Positions 21,094 through 32,571 of a stretch of 64,000 nt of DNA are shown here, piece by piece. The stretch covers positions 10,157,501 through 10,221,500 of the forward strand of contig JAXRKN010000045.1 of the NCBI GenBank assembly GCA_038502055.1, given 5' to 3'. Source of the stretch: Tanytarsus gracilentus. Lineage: Eukaryota > Arthropoda > Insecta > Diptera > Chironomidae. The notes under the pieces were generated by a model. That model saw only the letters and a program-made list of their open reading frames with translations. It had not been told where the DNA came from and did no database searches. Position numbers and translations under genes: made by a program. The stretch's first letter is position 1, and every line of letters starts with the position of its first letter.

Positions 21094-23714
21094 TTATGAC
21101 CACCAGGCTCGATTCATTGAATTCACCGCGTGACTGTGTATGAGTGAGGGAAAAGTTGAGGTGGTCAGTGATGTCAGATGATTTCCGTTCATGGCGACGG
21201 AGCTTGGTATGCTTGTTGCCAAAATATCTAATTGCTTTTGACTGCCAGCAAGACAGGGTCTGCCATCTTTAACGAGCACCGGAACAGCAACGCGTCGTGG
21301 CGAGTGAAGGCCCGCGGCATTTGTTGAAAAATTCTGATGATGATGTTGATGATGATGTCCATCGATGCCTTTCTCAACTGCAGCACGTTTCGTCTTGTAG
21401 CGATGATTTTGGAACCAGATTTTAACTTGCGTGGGTGTCAAACGAATCAGCGATGCCAAATGCTCTCGTTCGGGTGCCGAAAGATATCGTTGCTGCCTAA
21501 ATCGTCTCTCGAGCTCAAACGTTTGTGCTTTCGAGAATAAAATTCTTCTTTTCCTCTTCTTTCCCATGGTAATGCCACTCGATGTATTCGAATCCATTTG
21601 TTCATCGTCGTCCATTTCAATCATTTCGTCATCCTCGCACTCATTCTCAATGTCCACATTTTCATCGCAATCCGAAACTTCCGATTGAGCTGAACTGATT
21701 TTATTGTTTTCTTGACTCTGTTGCTGAAGTTGTTGTTGAAGTTGCTGGAAATATTTTCTATTTTTCTCGAGCATCGATTGATGATGTCGCGACGAGAGAT
21801 TTGCATAAGACAACTCGGTTAGTTCGCTTATTGGCGACGTGCTGTCTAGCGATGGATGATTTTGGTGATTGAAAACTGTAAAAAGAAGAAGAAGAAGAAG
21901 AAGAGTAAATACATCTGTTGCAATGTGCATTGACACAATAAGTGAATGTGGACAATGGAAGGACTTTTAACAAAAGACGACTTCGAAGTTAAGGACGATA
22001 CCGAAGTTACACCTTTTTGAGCAGCTCAATTGAATTGAAATAGATAGTTCCGGTCACCCTCGGTGCGATCACACAGCGGTGAAGAATGGGACAACGGATG
22101 TGAGTCATAAATTACACTTTCATTTGACTCAATGATGATCAATTGATTTCCACACACGCCCCAAAATAATTTCATGTTTTGTGATTGCATATTTTGCGAC
22201 ATTGTTGCAGTTCTCAGTGCAGATGTGCATGGAGAGTCATTAGAATGGCAATTAGGGGTGAATGAGTGAGTCAAAGGAGAAATAAAATTTAACACAATTA
22301 ATTTGAACACGCCACAATTGTGTGTGCAAGCAGTTCGAGGGAATCAATTTCATGTTTACGGATATTCTCGAGTAAAAACTTCAATTCGAAAGCATTTAAA
22401 TCAACATCAGGGAGATAAAAAACATTTCGACATCTGCTCAATTCGAGAGTTGTACTCGAATGGCTGCATCATCACTGCCAACACTTTCGACATGCTCAAT
22501 TAGATCGGAATTTAAAAAATGGCTGCAAACTTACCGTTTTGACTGAACCATGGTCGCATTGCAGGATGATTTTGAAAGAGATGCGGATATTGATGAAGTG
22601 TGTCGCTGAGTAAATGACTTTGTTGCTGCTGTTGCTGCTGCGGACATTCAACTTCAATTTTTGATGGTTTTCGGGATTTTTTACTAATTAATTTTTTAGG
22701 TGAATCTTGCGATGATTCTTCATTGTGACTAGCTGGCGATGCCGAAGGACTTTTCGATAACTTTCTTTTCGTGTGAATTTCCTCGTCCATCGAGTCATTT
22801 AAATTTTCTTCGCTTTCTCCACTCAAATTTTCTTTCTTATCTTCACAAATTTCTTCTTCCTCCTCGTGCGTCGAATCATGATCGTCCTTGAGACTTTTCT
22901 TCTTGCTATTCAACTCCAAAATATCACAAATGTTAAACGTTGATGTCGGCTTGCTTGATGTCACGCCATTGATTATGCTGCTGCTGCCATTCGACGATTG
23001 TGTCGATGGCAATTTCATGCTCTCGAGAAAACTGTGAATGGTAGAAAAAAATGTTTAAATAAATTTGAAAATTAAAAATTTCAGTCGGCGATGATGAAAA
23101 AAATAATCGAGAATTTTTATTTAGAAATCCTTCAAAAGTGTGAAAAAGGATCTCGAACGTGACTCGTCAATGGAACTTTTCGTTCTTTTCTTTAAATTCC
23201 TTTTTACACTTTTTTCTCTCTCTTAAATATCATAAAAATTTGCATTTTAAATTTATGCAAAAACAAATGCACTCAGGTGAGTTTTTTTCTCTCAAAATGT
23301 CTTGTGAAATTTTGGAATTTCCGACTTTTAAACTCAAACATCTGGCGAGAGAGAGTTTGAGAATTTGCAGGCATTGAAGGAGGTAGAAAAAGTGGCATAA
23401 TTTATGCTAATCACATCCATCTCGATAATGTCGTAGGTGAAAAAAATTGTCACACTTAAAACAATGGAAAATCCCACAAATTTCCAATATTTTATTTGCT
23501 TAAAGATTTCTTAAAGGCGAAAAAAAAAGTTTTTAATCCTCGACATGTGGGTCAGTGATTTTGCGGTTTTTTCCCGACGCACACAAGAAACTTACTTTGG
23601 AAGTGATCGCAATGCGGCAGGATAAAATGCCGCTGGTAAGTTCCAGGGTGGAAATAACATTGGAGCCCAGCTCGGAATTGCCGGCGGTGGACTTGCGGCT
23701 GGCGTCATTTTCAT
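21094..23714 (-). CDS. vnd: NK2-class homeobox protein vnd, copy 1
   Basis: Three exons: 23596-23714, 22535-23031 and 21094-21875 (465 residues, in frame). Exon 2 carries a TN/eh1-type motif (FNICDILEL). Exon 3 carries Gln-rich and acidic stretches, then the homeodomain at about residues 311-371 (RFRQQRYLSAPEREHLASL; helix 3 VKIWFQNHRYKTKR) and the NK2-specific domain (SPRRVAVPVLVKDGRPC). Tyr54 of the homeodomain (NHRY) and the TKRA ending fit vnd rather than scarecrow. The protein ends RAWWS, like the RAWWP end of fly vnd. Role: a neuroectodermal transcription factor that specifies ventral columns. The start is the first ATG in an open exon; a further 5' exon is possible. It forms a head-to-head pair with copy 2. 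Confidence 0.92.
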
Positions 23715-24312
23715 ATTTTTCACTGCACTTTTATCCAATTGATCGACAACTGGCAATTTTGCTTCAACTTCGTTTGCCACTTTGAATGATTTTCTCTTTT
23801 CAAATTTTTCACTAAAAGTTTTTTTCACAAATCAATTAATTTTTTAGCTTTCGATCCTCACGATGGCCCAATAATGACTGAATGAGTGCGGAGTGAGTCC
23901 TCTCCACTTGCATGCCTCTTCACTTGTGTATGAAGTGTTCGCTCTTCAGGCAGGACGTTCGTTGAGTGGCTCTTTCTACACGCTTTTGAGAGCAGCAGTA
24001 TGTGTACGAGAGTTTTATCCATTCAAAAGTCCTTTTTTGCCTCTCTCTCTCTCACAAACATTTCTAATGCAATGCAATCATGATGATGATAGTGAAAATT
24101 GAAGGAGAAAGAAGAAGAAGAAAACAATCAACCAATCGGAGGCGAGCTATTGAGGGGCGTGATTTTCAAGCGGTACTCGAGGACATCATTTTCTTTCACT
24201 AACACATGTTCACAATTTATTCTATTTGAAAAGCAAAAAAAAGGCTTTCAGGGTGTATATACGAGCTGCTCGAGAACCCTCACTCATTGCCATTCTCATA
24301 ATTGAAATTTAT
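21270..24312 (-). repeat. left arm of ~3.04-kb inverted duplication
   Basis: Matches 28295-31335 in inverse orientation, exons, introns and 5' flank included. The coordinates of matching splice sites in the two arms sum to 52605-52606 throughout, so there is almost no net length change. Visible differences are scattered single bases and small changes in an intronic GAA/CTT run. The inner end is at 24312/28295. The outer end falls inside the NK2-specific domain, where identity drops at once. Confidence 0.9.
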
Positions 24313-27300
24313 ATCGTGTAACGTTTTGTTTTCTGAATGGCATTAAAACTCGTTTTTACACTTATGACACCATAAAATCATCGCAATGATTTTTTTCACC
24401 GCTTTAGCGCAGTTAGGGTAAAAAAAATGTGGGTGAAACTGAAAACGATTTGTTAGAATTATTTTAACCGTTAAATTTTAAAATATTCAAATTTATGTTA
24501 TTTGAGAAAGTTAAAAAAATTTTTTAGTTGTGAAAGCTTCAACCTAGATATAAATAATTAGCTCCTCGTGTTTGAACTCAACGATGAAGATGAGGAAAAA
24601 TTTAATTAAAATATTTTGCTCCATCAAACCAAATAAAGCGAGAGTGAAAGAGAAATGATGGCAACGATGATGAGGAGAAAAATTCATTAAATATATTTCC
24701 ATACACGAATCTCATCACCATTCAACATGCGATGATCGTTGTCGGGATCTAAAGCGAAAAATGAAAATGTCGAAGAGTGATGAAGGAGCACACTGCACAC
24801 ATCATCATTATCGCATATGTGAGGATTTTTTATGCTTTGTTTATTCGATGTTGTTATTTATCTCCACACACATCTCACATCTCTGCCCTAAATCCCACAA
24901 CAAAGAACGATAAAATCTCAACTCTCTGTCATAAATTTCATTCTGAGCGTTTGCAAATGGTTGTGTGTGACATTCGAAGGTATAAACATCAAGCATGCTC
25001 ATTCACTCACTCTGTCGCTCTCGCACTTGGATAAGCCATGGCTCGGCATTATTCATAAAAGTGTGACATTAAATCTGATGGAATTACTTTTTTCTTCTTC
25101 ATCATCGTGGATTTTTCATTTCACCACCAAAAATGTCATTTATCTTAATTACGTGTCGAATGGCTTTTATGACAAACCGCACCAGCACCATGATTGTAAA
25201 GTGTTCATCATTAAATTAAAATTCTCACTAGCTTTTTTAATTACATTATTAACAGCTTGTATAAAAACCATAAAAAGGGAGGAGCGGAAAATTTAATTAA
25301 AAATTCACGAATTTTCATCCTCGCCCTTCGACAATATTTTTCGCTTTATTAGAAGTCACAAATTTTTATTTCGCTTTAATTGCTCGATTTTAATTCTCCC
25401 ACTATATGCATTGCACGTGACACACCCTCAAAATTTGAGAAATTGAAACACCAAAAAATGTGAAATTTATAACCGACAAAACCATCAAATCAACACCCAG
25501 TAAACGAGAAGAAACAATTAGAGATGTTGAACGTATGTTATTTAATTCCAACTTAATGCCCGAAAAAGCAAGCAAACAAATGTTTCAGAGATATCATAAA
25601 CACCCTCACTCTTTACTTTATCAGCTCGCAACCCCTCGCAACAAATAAAATTGTTACTCTTTTATTAAGACATCAACAATGGGAGAAATTGATTTGTTTT
25701 GAAATGAATCGCATGTTTAATGTTGAAAATTGAATTGAGTGGAAAATGTTTTTATGGCTGTGTGAAAATGACCGTTAAAAATTTAAATTTCAAATTATTT
25801 TTAAAAATTGTAAAATGTTTTAAAAATTCATTGCATAACATTCTGAGTGAGGATGTACATTAAAACATAAGTGAAAAGTCAACCAGCACGTGACCACCAA
25901 ATATTAACTTTCCATCGAAAAAAAATATTAAAAGCGACTAACATGACAGGGGTTCGTTGTGTGAACAATTTTTGTTTTTCGTGTTCATAAAAGTGCAATT
26001 AAAAATTTGTACTTTATGTGTACGACTAAAATCAATATTTACAGCAATTTACTGTTTGTGTGCAAGCAAAGTTTATTTAATTGTTGAACAAGAATGTGAG
26101 AAATATTTTCAAAAATTATTTTTGCAATCAAAATTTTTCACATAAGTTTAATAAAAAAGTTTTAAACTTAAGAAAATTATTTTTTAAAAATTCCAGGAAA
26201 ATACTTGAAAAATGTTCACCATTATGTAATTTTGTAACAATTTTCATAACTGTTTATGTATTTTTCAGAAAATATTAAAATAACTCGAAAAACCTCGCAA
26301 TCCAATTTCAATATCGATTTTCAATCATGTCGTCGATTTTCATTAGTTAGCAGACAAAAATATGCCAAAGACACGGAAGTCGGCCAATAAAAAGAACAAT
26401 AATAGCAGCAAATAACCAACAATCGACTCAAGTCCTCTTCTGTTGGAATTCATCGCATACTCACGAGAATTGAAAATTATTCTGCTTTTCCTCCTTCAAC
26501 CGAGTTCGCCTTCCTTTATTTCTTCTTTTTCTTTTTTTTCTGCCAGCTCTGCACAAATTTCCATAATAATAAAAATTTGCAGCGAGCAATTCGAAATGTA
26601 GAAGATGTTTCTGCATGGCTTGACATTTAATTTATGCTCGCAAATCTCTTTTCAGCTCGTAAATCGGATGTTAAAGAATGATTTATCGAAAATTATCATG
26701 CTAATGCTGCGATCTAGCATAAAAATCCTTTCTCGGTACTATTTGACCATTTTTAAATGTTATTAGAGCACGCAGATCCATAACACATGCAGCAAAGTAG
26801 GAAATTTCTCAAACCTCATGCACTTAATCTTATGTGAACATGCCAGACATGCTGGAAACATGGTTTTATGATCGGAATTTCCTTAAATTACCCCAAAAAA
26901 TAGTCTTCAGATGTGCACATGTTGAGGGACAGGTAAGAATGGCAACGAAATTATCTTTAACTTTAATTTATGCAAAAACAAAGTGCATTTATGTGCTTTA
27001 TGAGAGTTTATGAAGAAGAAGTGTGAAACTGTGGACAAAAAAATTACCTGCTGCAATGCAAGCATTGTAAATTTTTTTCTATTCGGTAAATGCAAATAAA
27101 GGAATGTGTGGAGATTCCGTCATGATTGTGAGAAAAAAAGAACATAGAACATTGAATTTGTATGGAGAAATTTTAGGATTCGAACCCATTTTTGAAAAAT
27201 ACTTTAAATTTTAATTTTTTTTTCTTTTAAAAGACTTTTAAGTTTTGATAAATTTAATATTTAACTTACAATAATTAAAAATTGTCCATTACCTCCGCAT

Positions 27301-28294
27301 CATGCCCAATTTACTCATCCATCTACAGAGCATAAAACTTTTACGATATTTTTGTTATTTTTTTCGGCAATTCTCTTCGTCCCTCAATTTATATATTTTC
27401 ATCTCAAATCTGCGAGAGATGCGTAAGTGAGTGATGGACGAGAAGGGAGAGAAAAATTATGTAAATCTGAAGAGTTTTTGCATCGCTCTGTGAGGTTAAA
27501 AAGAAAACATTGTTATTTTATGAAATAATTTCGAATATCGTTTTACAATAATGATCCTAATGATACTGTTTGTATGCAAATGACGTATTTGGGTTAAAAG
27601 GTGAAAAATCCAACAGAAAAAAAGTTGCCATGTGTTTCGTCTTAGATATTTGGAGGAAAAGATTTAATATTAGGCGTGTTGAATGAGAACATGAGGATAA
27701 CGCAATTTCCTAAAAACTGCAAAATCATCACAAAGCACTCGCATTTCAATTCAACTTCAATCCCAAACCAATTTTTCATATTGCTAAATGGATTTTTTTG
27801 TTAAAGTCACAAAATTAATTGAGATAAATGATCGAGTGAGTGAAAAAAGAATTTCAAGGCATGGCAAACAAAGCTGCTGCGTGCATTGAATACCGTAAAA
27901 TGTGCGTGAAGAAAAAAAAGTTCCGGAACCAGAAAAATTTCTTCTCTCTTGCACAATCAAACTTCCGGCCAATTGTAGTCGAGAGCGAGTCTCGAGAACG
28001 GCTCTTTGAAGTTCTTCAGAAAGCTCTCAGACCAGCTTGACATTGAAGAAAAAAAGTTGGAAAAGAAAAAAAAATCAATAAAATAGCCTGAAAAGACTGA
28101 TTAATGTTGCTGGCAATGTAAACATGACCCGAGTATGAATGTCAGTAATTTGCAGCTTGCTACGTTAAATCCATTCATAGTTCGAATTAAAATTGCAACT
28201 TCAAATCAAAAAGTGCACGATAGAAAAATTTCATTAAAAAAATACTTTGAAAGGATTTTGTTGAGTTGAACTCTCGGAATGGGTTGAGGATAGC
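24313..28294. other. ~4-kb non-coding spacer between divergent vnd genes
   Basis: No reading frame here looks like a protein. The DNA is A+T-rich and lies between two divergent homeobox genes, so it is the expected place for shared enhancers. It holds one GGATTCGAACC motif (27176-27186). I see no repeat that would make the spacer itself palindromic. Confidence 0.5.
27176..27186 (-). other. B-box-like motif
   Basis: GGATTCGAACC, the reverse complement of the tRNA B-box GGTTCGAATCC. No A box or cloverleaf lies around it. Confidence 0.4.
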
Positions 28295-31200
28295 ATAAAT
28301 TTCAATTATGAGAATGGCAATGAGTGAGGGTTCTCGAGCAGCTCGTATATACACCCTGAAAGCCTTTTTTTTGCTTCAGAATTGAATAAATTGTGAACAT
28401 GTGTTAGTGAAAGAAAATGATGTCCTCGAGTACCGCTTGAAAATCACGCCCCTCAATAGCTCGCCTCCGATTGGTTGATTGTTTTCTTCTTCTTCTTTCT
28501 CCTTCAATTTTCACTATCATCATCATGATTGCATTGCATTAGAAATGTTTGTGAGAGAGAGAGAGGCAAAAAAGGACTTTTGAATGGATAAAACTCTCGT
28601 ACACATACTGCTGCTCTCAAAAGCGTGTAGAAAGAGCCACTCAACGAACGTCCTGCCTGAAGAGCGAACACTTCATACACAAGTGAAGAGGCATGCAAGT
28701 GGAGAGGACTCACTCCGCACTCATTCAGTCATTATTGGGCCATCGTGAGGATCGAAAGCTAAAAAATTTATTGATTTGTGAAAAAAACTTTTAGTGAAAA
28801 ATTTGAAAAGAGAAAATCATTCAAAGTGGCAAACGAAGTTGAAGCAAAATTGCCAGTTGTCGATCAATTGGATAAAAGTGCAGTGAAAAATATGAAAATG
28901 ACGCCAGCCGCAAGTCCACCGCCGGCAATTCCGAGCTGGGCTCCAATGTTATTTCCACCCTGGAACTTACCAGCGGCATTTTATCCTGCCGCATTGCGAT
29001 CACTTCCAAAGTAAGTTTCTTGTGTGCGTCGGGAAATAACCGCAAAATCACTGACCCAGATGTCGAGGATTAAAAACTTTTTTTTTCGCCTTTAAGAAAT
29101 CTTTAAGCAAATAAAATATTGGAAATTTGTGGGATTTTCCATTGTTTTAAGTGTGACAATTTTTTTCACCTACGACATTATCGAGATGGATGTGATTAGC
29201 ATAAATTATGCCACTTTTTCTACCTCCTTCAATGCCTGCAAATTCTCAAACTCTCTCTCGCCAGATGTTTGAGTTTAAAAGTCGGAAATTCCAAAATTTC
29301 ACAAGACATTTTGAGAGAAAAAAACTCACCTGAGTGCATTTGTTTTTGCATAAATTTAAAATGCAAATTTTTATGATATTTAAGAGAGTGAAAAAAGTGT
29401 AAAAAGGAATTTAAAGAAAAGAACGAAAAGTTCCATTGACGAGTCACGTTCGAGATCCTTTTTCACACTTTTGAAGGATTTCTAAATAAAAATTCTCGAT
29501 TATTTTTTTCATCATCGCCGACTGAAATTTTTAATTTTCAAATTTATTTAAACATTTTTTTCTACCATTCACAGTTTTCTCGAGAGCATGAAATTGCCAT
29601 CGACACAATCGTCGAATGGCAGCAGCAGCATAATCAATGGCGTGACATCAAGCAAGCCGACATCAACGTTTAACATTTGTGATATTTTGGAGTTGAATAG
29701 CAAGAAGAAAAGTCTCAAGGACGATCATGATTCGACGCACGAGGAGGAAGAAGAAATTTGTGAAGATAAGAAAGAAAATTTGAGTGGAGAAAGCGAAGAA
29801 AATTTAAATGACTCGATGGACGAGGAAATTCACACGAAAAGAAAGTTATCGAAAAGTCCTTCGGCATCGCCAGCTAGTCACAATGAAGAATCATCGCAAG
29901 ATTCACCTAAAAAATTAATTAGTAAAAAATCCCGAAAACCATCAAAAATTGAAGTTGAATGTCCGCAGCAGCAACAGCAGCAACAAAGTCATTTACTCAG
30001 CGACACACTTCATCAATATCCGCATCTCTTTCAAAATCATCCTGCAATGCGACCATGGTTCAGTCAAAACGGTAAGTTTGCAGCCATTTTTTAAATTCCG
30101 ATCTAATTGAGCATGTCGAAAGTGTTGGCAGTGATGATGCAGCCATTCGAGTACAACTCTCGAATTGAGCAGATGTCGAAATGTTTTTTTTATCTCCCTG
30201 ATGTTGATTTAAATGCTTTCGAATTGAAGTTTTTACTCGAGAATATCCGTAAACATGAAATTGATTCCCTCGAACTGCTTGCACACACAATTGTGGCGTG
30301 TTCAAATTAATTGTGTTAAATTTTATTTCTCCTTTGACTCACTCATTCATCCCTAATTGCCATTCTAATGACTCTCCATGCACATCTGCACTGAGAACTG
30401 CAACAATGTCGCAAAATATGCAATCACAAAACATGAAATTATTTTGGGGCGTGTGTGGAAATCAATTGATCATCATTGAGTCAAATGAAAGTGTAATTTA
30501 TGACTCACATCCGTTGTCCCATTCTTCACCGCTGTGTGATCGCACCGAGGGTGACCGGAACTATCTATTTCAATTCAATTGAGCTGCTCAAAAAGGTGTA
30601 ACTTCGGTATCGTCCTTAACTTCGAAGTCGTCTTTTGTTAAAAGTCCTTCCATTGTCCACATTCACTTATTGTGTCAATGCACATTGCAACAGATGTATT
30701 TACTCTTCTTCTTTTTCTTCTTTTTACAGTTTTCAATCACCAAAATCATCCATCGCTAGACAGCACGTCGCCAATAAGCGAACTAACCGAGTTGTCTTAT
30801 GCAAATCTCTCGTCGCGACATCATCAATCGATGCTCGAGAAAAATAGAAAATATTTCCAGCAACTTCAACAACAACTTCAGCAACAGAGTCAAGAAAACA
30901 ATAAAATCAGTTCAGCTCAATCGGAAGTTTCGGATTGCGATGAAAATGTGGACATTGAGAATGAGTGCGAGGATGACGAAATGATTGAAATGGACGACGA
31001 TGAACAAATGGATTCGAATACATCGAGTGGCATTACCATGGGAAAGAAGAGGAAAAGAAGAATTTTATTCTCGAAAGCACAAACGTTTGAGCTCGAGAGA
31101 CGATTTAGGCAGCAACGATATCTTTCGGCACCCGAACGAGAGCATTTGGCATCGCTGATTCGTTTGACACCCACGCAAGTTAAAATCTGGTTCCAAAATC

Positions 31201-31335
31201 ATCGCTACAAGACGAAACGTGCTGCAGTTGAGAAAGGCATCGATGGACATCATCATCAACACCATCATCAGAATTTTTCAACAAATGCCGCGGGCCTTCA
31301 CTCGCCACGACGCGTTGCGGTTCCGGTGCTCGTTA
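28295..31335 (+). repeat. right arm of ~3.04-kb inverted duplication
   Basis: Inverse partner of 21270-24312 (see that entry). It covers about 600 bp of 5' flank plus all of copy 2 up to Val in the NK2-specific domain. Confidence 0.9.
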
Positions 31336-31454
31336 GAAATGGACGTCCATGCCTAGTGGGCTCATCACAAAGCCCTTCCATGGCTACCAACTTACATCAT
31401 CCGAATTTTACGAGTCAAGGATTTCCGCTGCTTCACATTAATTCCTATTATTGA
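28892..31454 (+). CDS. vnd: NK2-class homeobox protein vnd, copy 2 with a different C-terminus
   Basis: Three exons: 28892-29010, 29575-30071 and 30730-31454 (446 residues, in frame). Exons 1 and 2 and the homeodomain region translate identically to copy 1. After PVLV in the NK2-specific domain the protein reads RNGRPCLVGS, where copy 1 has KDGRPCLAGS, and then continues with a short tail ending HINSYY instead of RAWWS. The tail is still weakly alignable (FPLLH versus FPSLIH), so this is a diverged paralogous end and not random read-through. All motifs needed for DNA binding and Groucho-type repression are intact, so it is probably functional. It diverges from copy 1 across the 4-kb spacer. 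Confidence 0.9.
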
Positions 31455-32304
31455 ACGCATAATGCCATCATTGTATAGTTAAATTGCCCAATATTTTAGG
31501 TTTTAGGCTGTTTTTATTTTTCAATTGTTCACATTTAAGCATTTCTCACCACCATTCGAATTCGATGATGATGGGGTAATAAATTAATTTTTAAGCTGTT
31601 CCGATCTCTCTGTATAGGATACAAAAAGAAAAATTATATTTACAGAAAAATAATAAACTATTAGAGAAAGAAAAAGAAGGATGTGCATTAGTCAAAAAAT
31701 GAAAAAGATAAATTTTAAATGACTTTTTACTTTTTAGTGTAAAAAGGTGTTTCATTCGATTTCAGGCGGTGCAAAGGGAGAGGAGAAAAATTTAGGGAAC
31801 TTTTGCAAAAAAAATTCAAGCATAAACTTTAAAAAATCGTTAAATTTTTTAGAAATTTCAAATTATTTCACCTCAATCCATTTATTGGAAACTCAAAGCA
31901 ACAAAATTGAAAATTCTTCACTTGAGTCACACACAAAAAAAAATCATCCCTCATTCAATTGTGACTTTTTGTGTGTAACATTTTTTTTGCCAAAAGAGGA
32001 ACTAGAAATTGACTTTATGTTCCGCCTATTGTTCGCATGCTCATTGAAGACCCATGAGAAGGACTCTCACACACAAACTATTGTCATATTTGAGCATGAA
32101 CATAAATTATCCATTCAACTTCTCTAGATTTTTTATGCTTTGCGAACAATAAAAATGAATTACTCAATGAACCGGATGTCGATTTGATAAGAGCATAAAA
32201 AAGAGAATTTCGAGATTGACTTTCTTGCTACATGTATTTTCAAATTGTGACTTCTGAAGATCAGATAAGTTATTTTGAGTGATTGAATTAAATTTTGATT
32301 TGAA

Positions 32305-32315
32305 GGTTCAAATCC
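32305..32315 (+). other. B-box-like motif, one mismatch
   Basis: GGTTCAAATCC followed by TAAAT, matching the TFIIIC B-box except for one base. No tRNA fold is present. Confidence 0.35.
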
Positions 32316-32420
32316 TAAATTTTAAAACAGTGAATTTTCTTGTCCGGAAAATTGAAGATGCAAATTTTTATTTTTCCAAAATTAGTTATATTTTTTTTCT
32401 TATTTATGATTTTCCTTGTC

Positions 32421-32571
32421 CAGACATGGGCAATGACAAAAAATTACATATGTAATGTAATTTAATTTTGGGAAATTAAATAAATTTTGTATGAAAGTAT
32501 AATTACTTACATTAAATTTTTTGTAATGTGATGTAATTGTTGTTCGATTACAATGTAATTGCCCATCTTTA
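32421..32571. mobile_element. candidate short MITE (hAT-like ends)
   Basis: The ends read CAGACATGGGCAAT and, inverted, TAAAGATGGGCAAT, sharing ATGGGCAAT. The ~150-bp interior has repeated TTACAT/ATGTAA motifs on both strands. ATGGGCAA near the terminus recalls hAT elements. No convincing 8-bp target duplication remains, so this would be an old copy. Confidence 0.5.

Noticed and set aside
22026..22310. 94-codon frame inside vnd intron 2 (also 30298-30582)
   Set aside because: Intronic and duplicated with the arm; no recognised domain.
23893..24102. Identical small frames in both vnd arms (also 28504-28713)
   Set aside because: They lie in the duplicated 5' flank and are identical only because the arms are; no motif or splice link to vnd.
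21094..31454. Inverted duplication as a pure assembly artefact
   Set aside because: The two copies have diverged but homologous tails and different flanks on both sides, which a simple palindromic misassembly would not create. Long reads are still needed to exclude a haplotype join.
31747..32127. 126-codon plus-strand frame
   Set aside because: Lys/Asn/Phe-rich composition like translated A+T-rich DNA; no motif.
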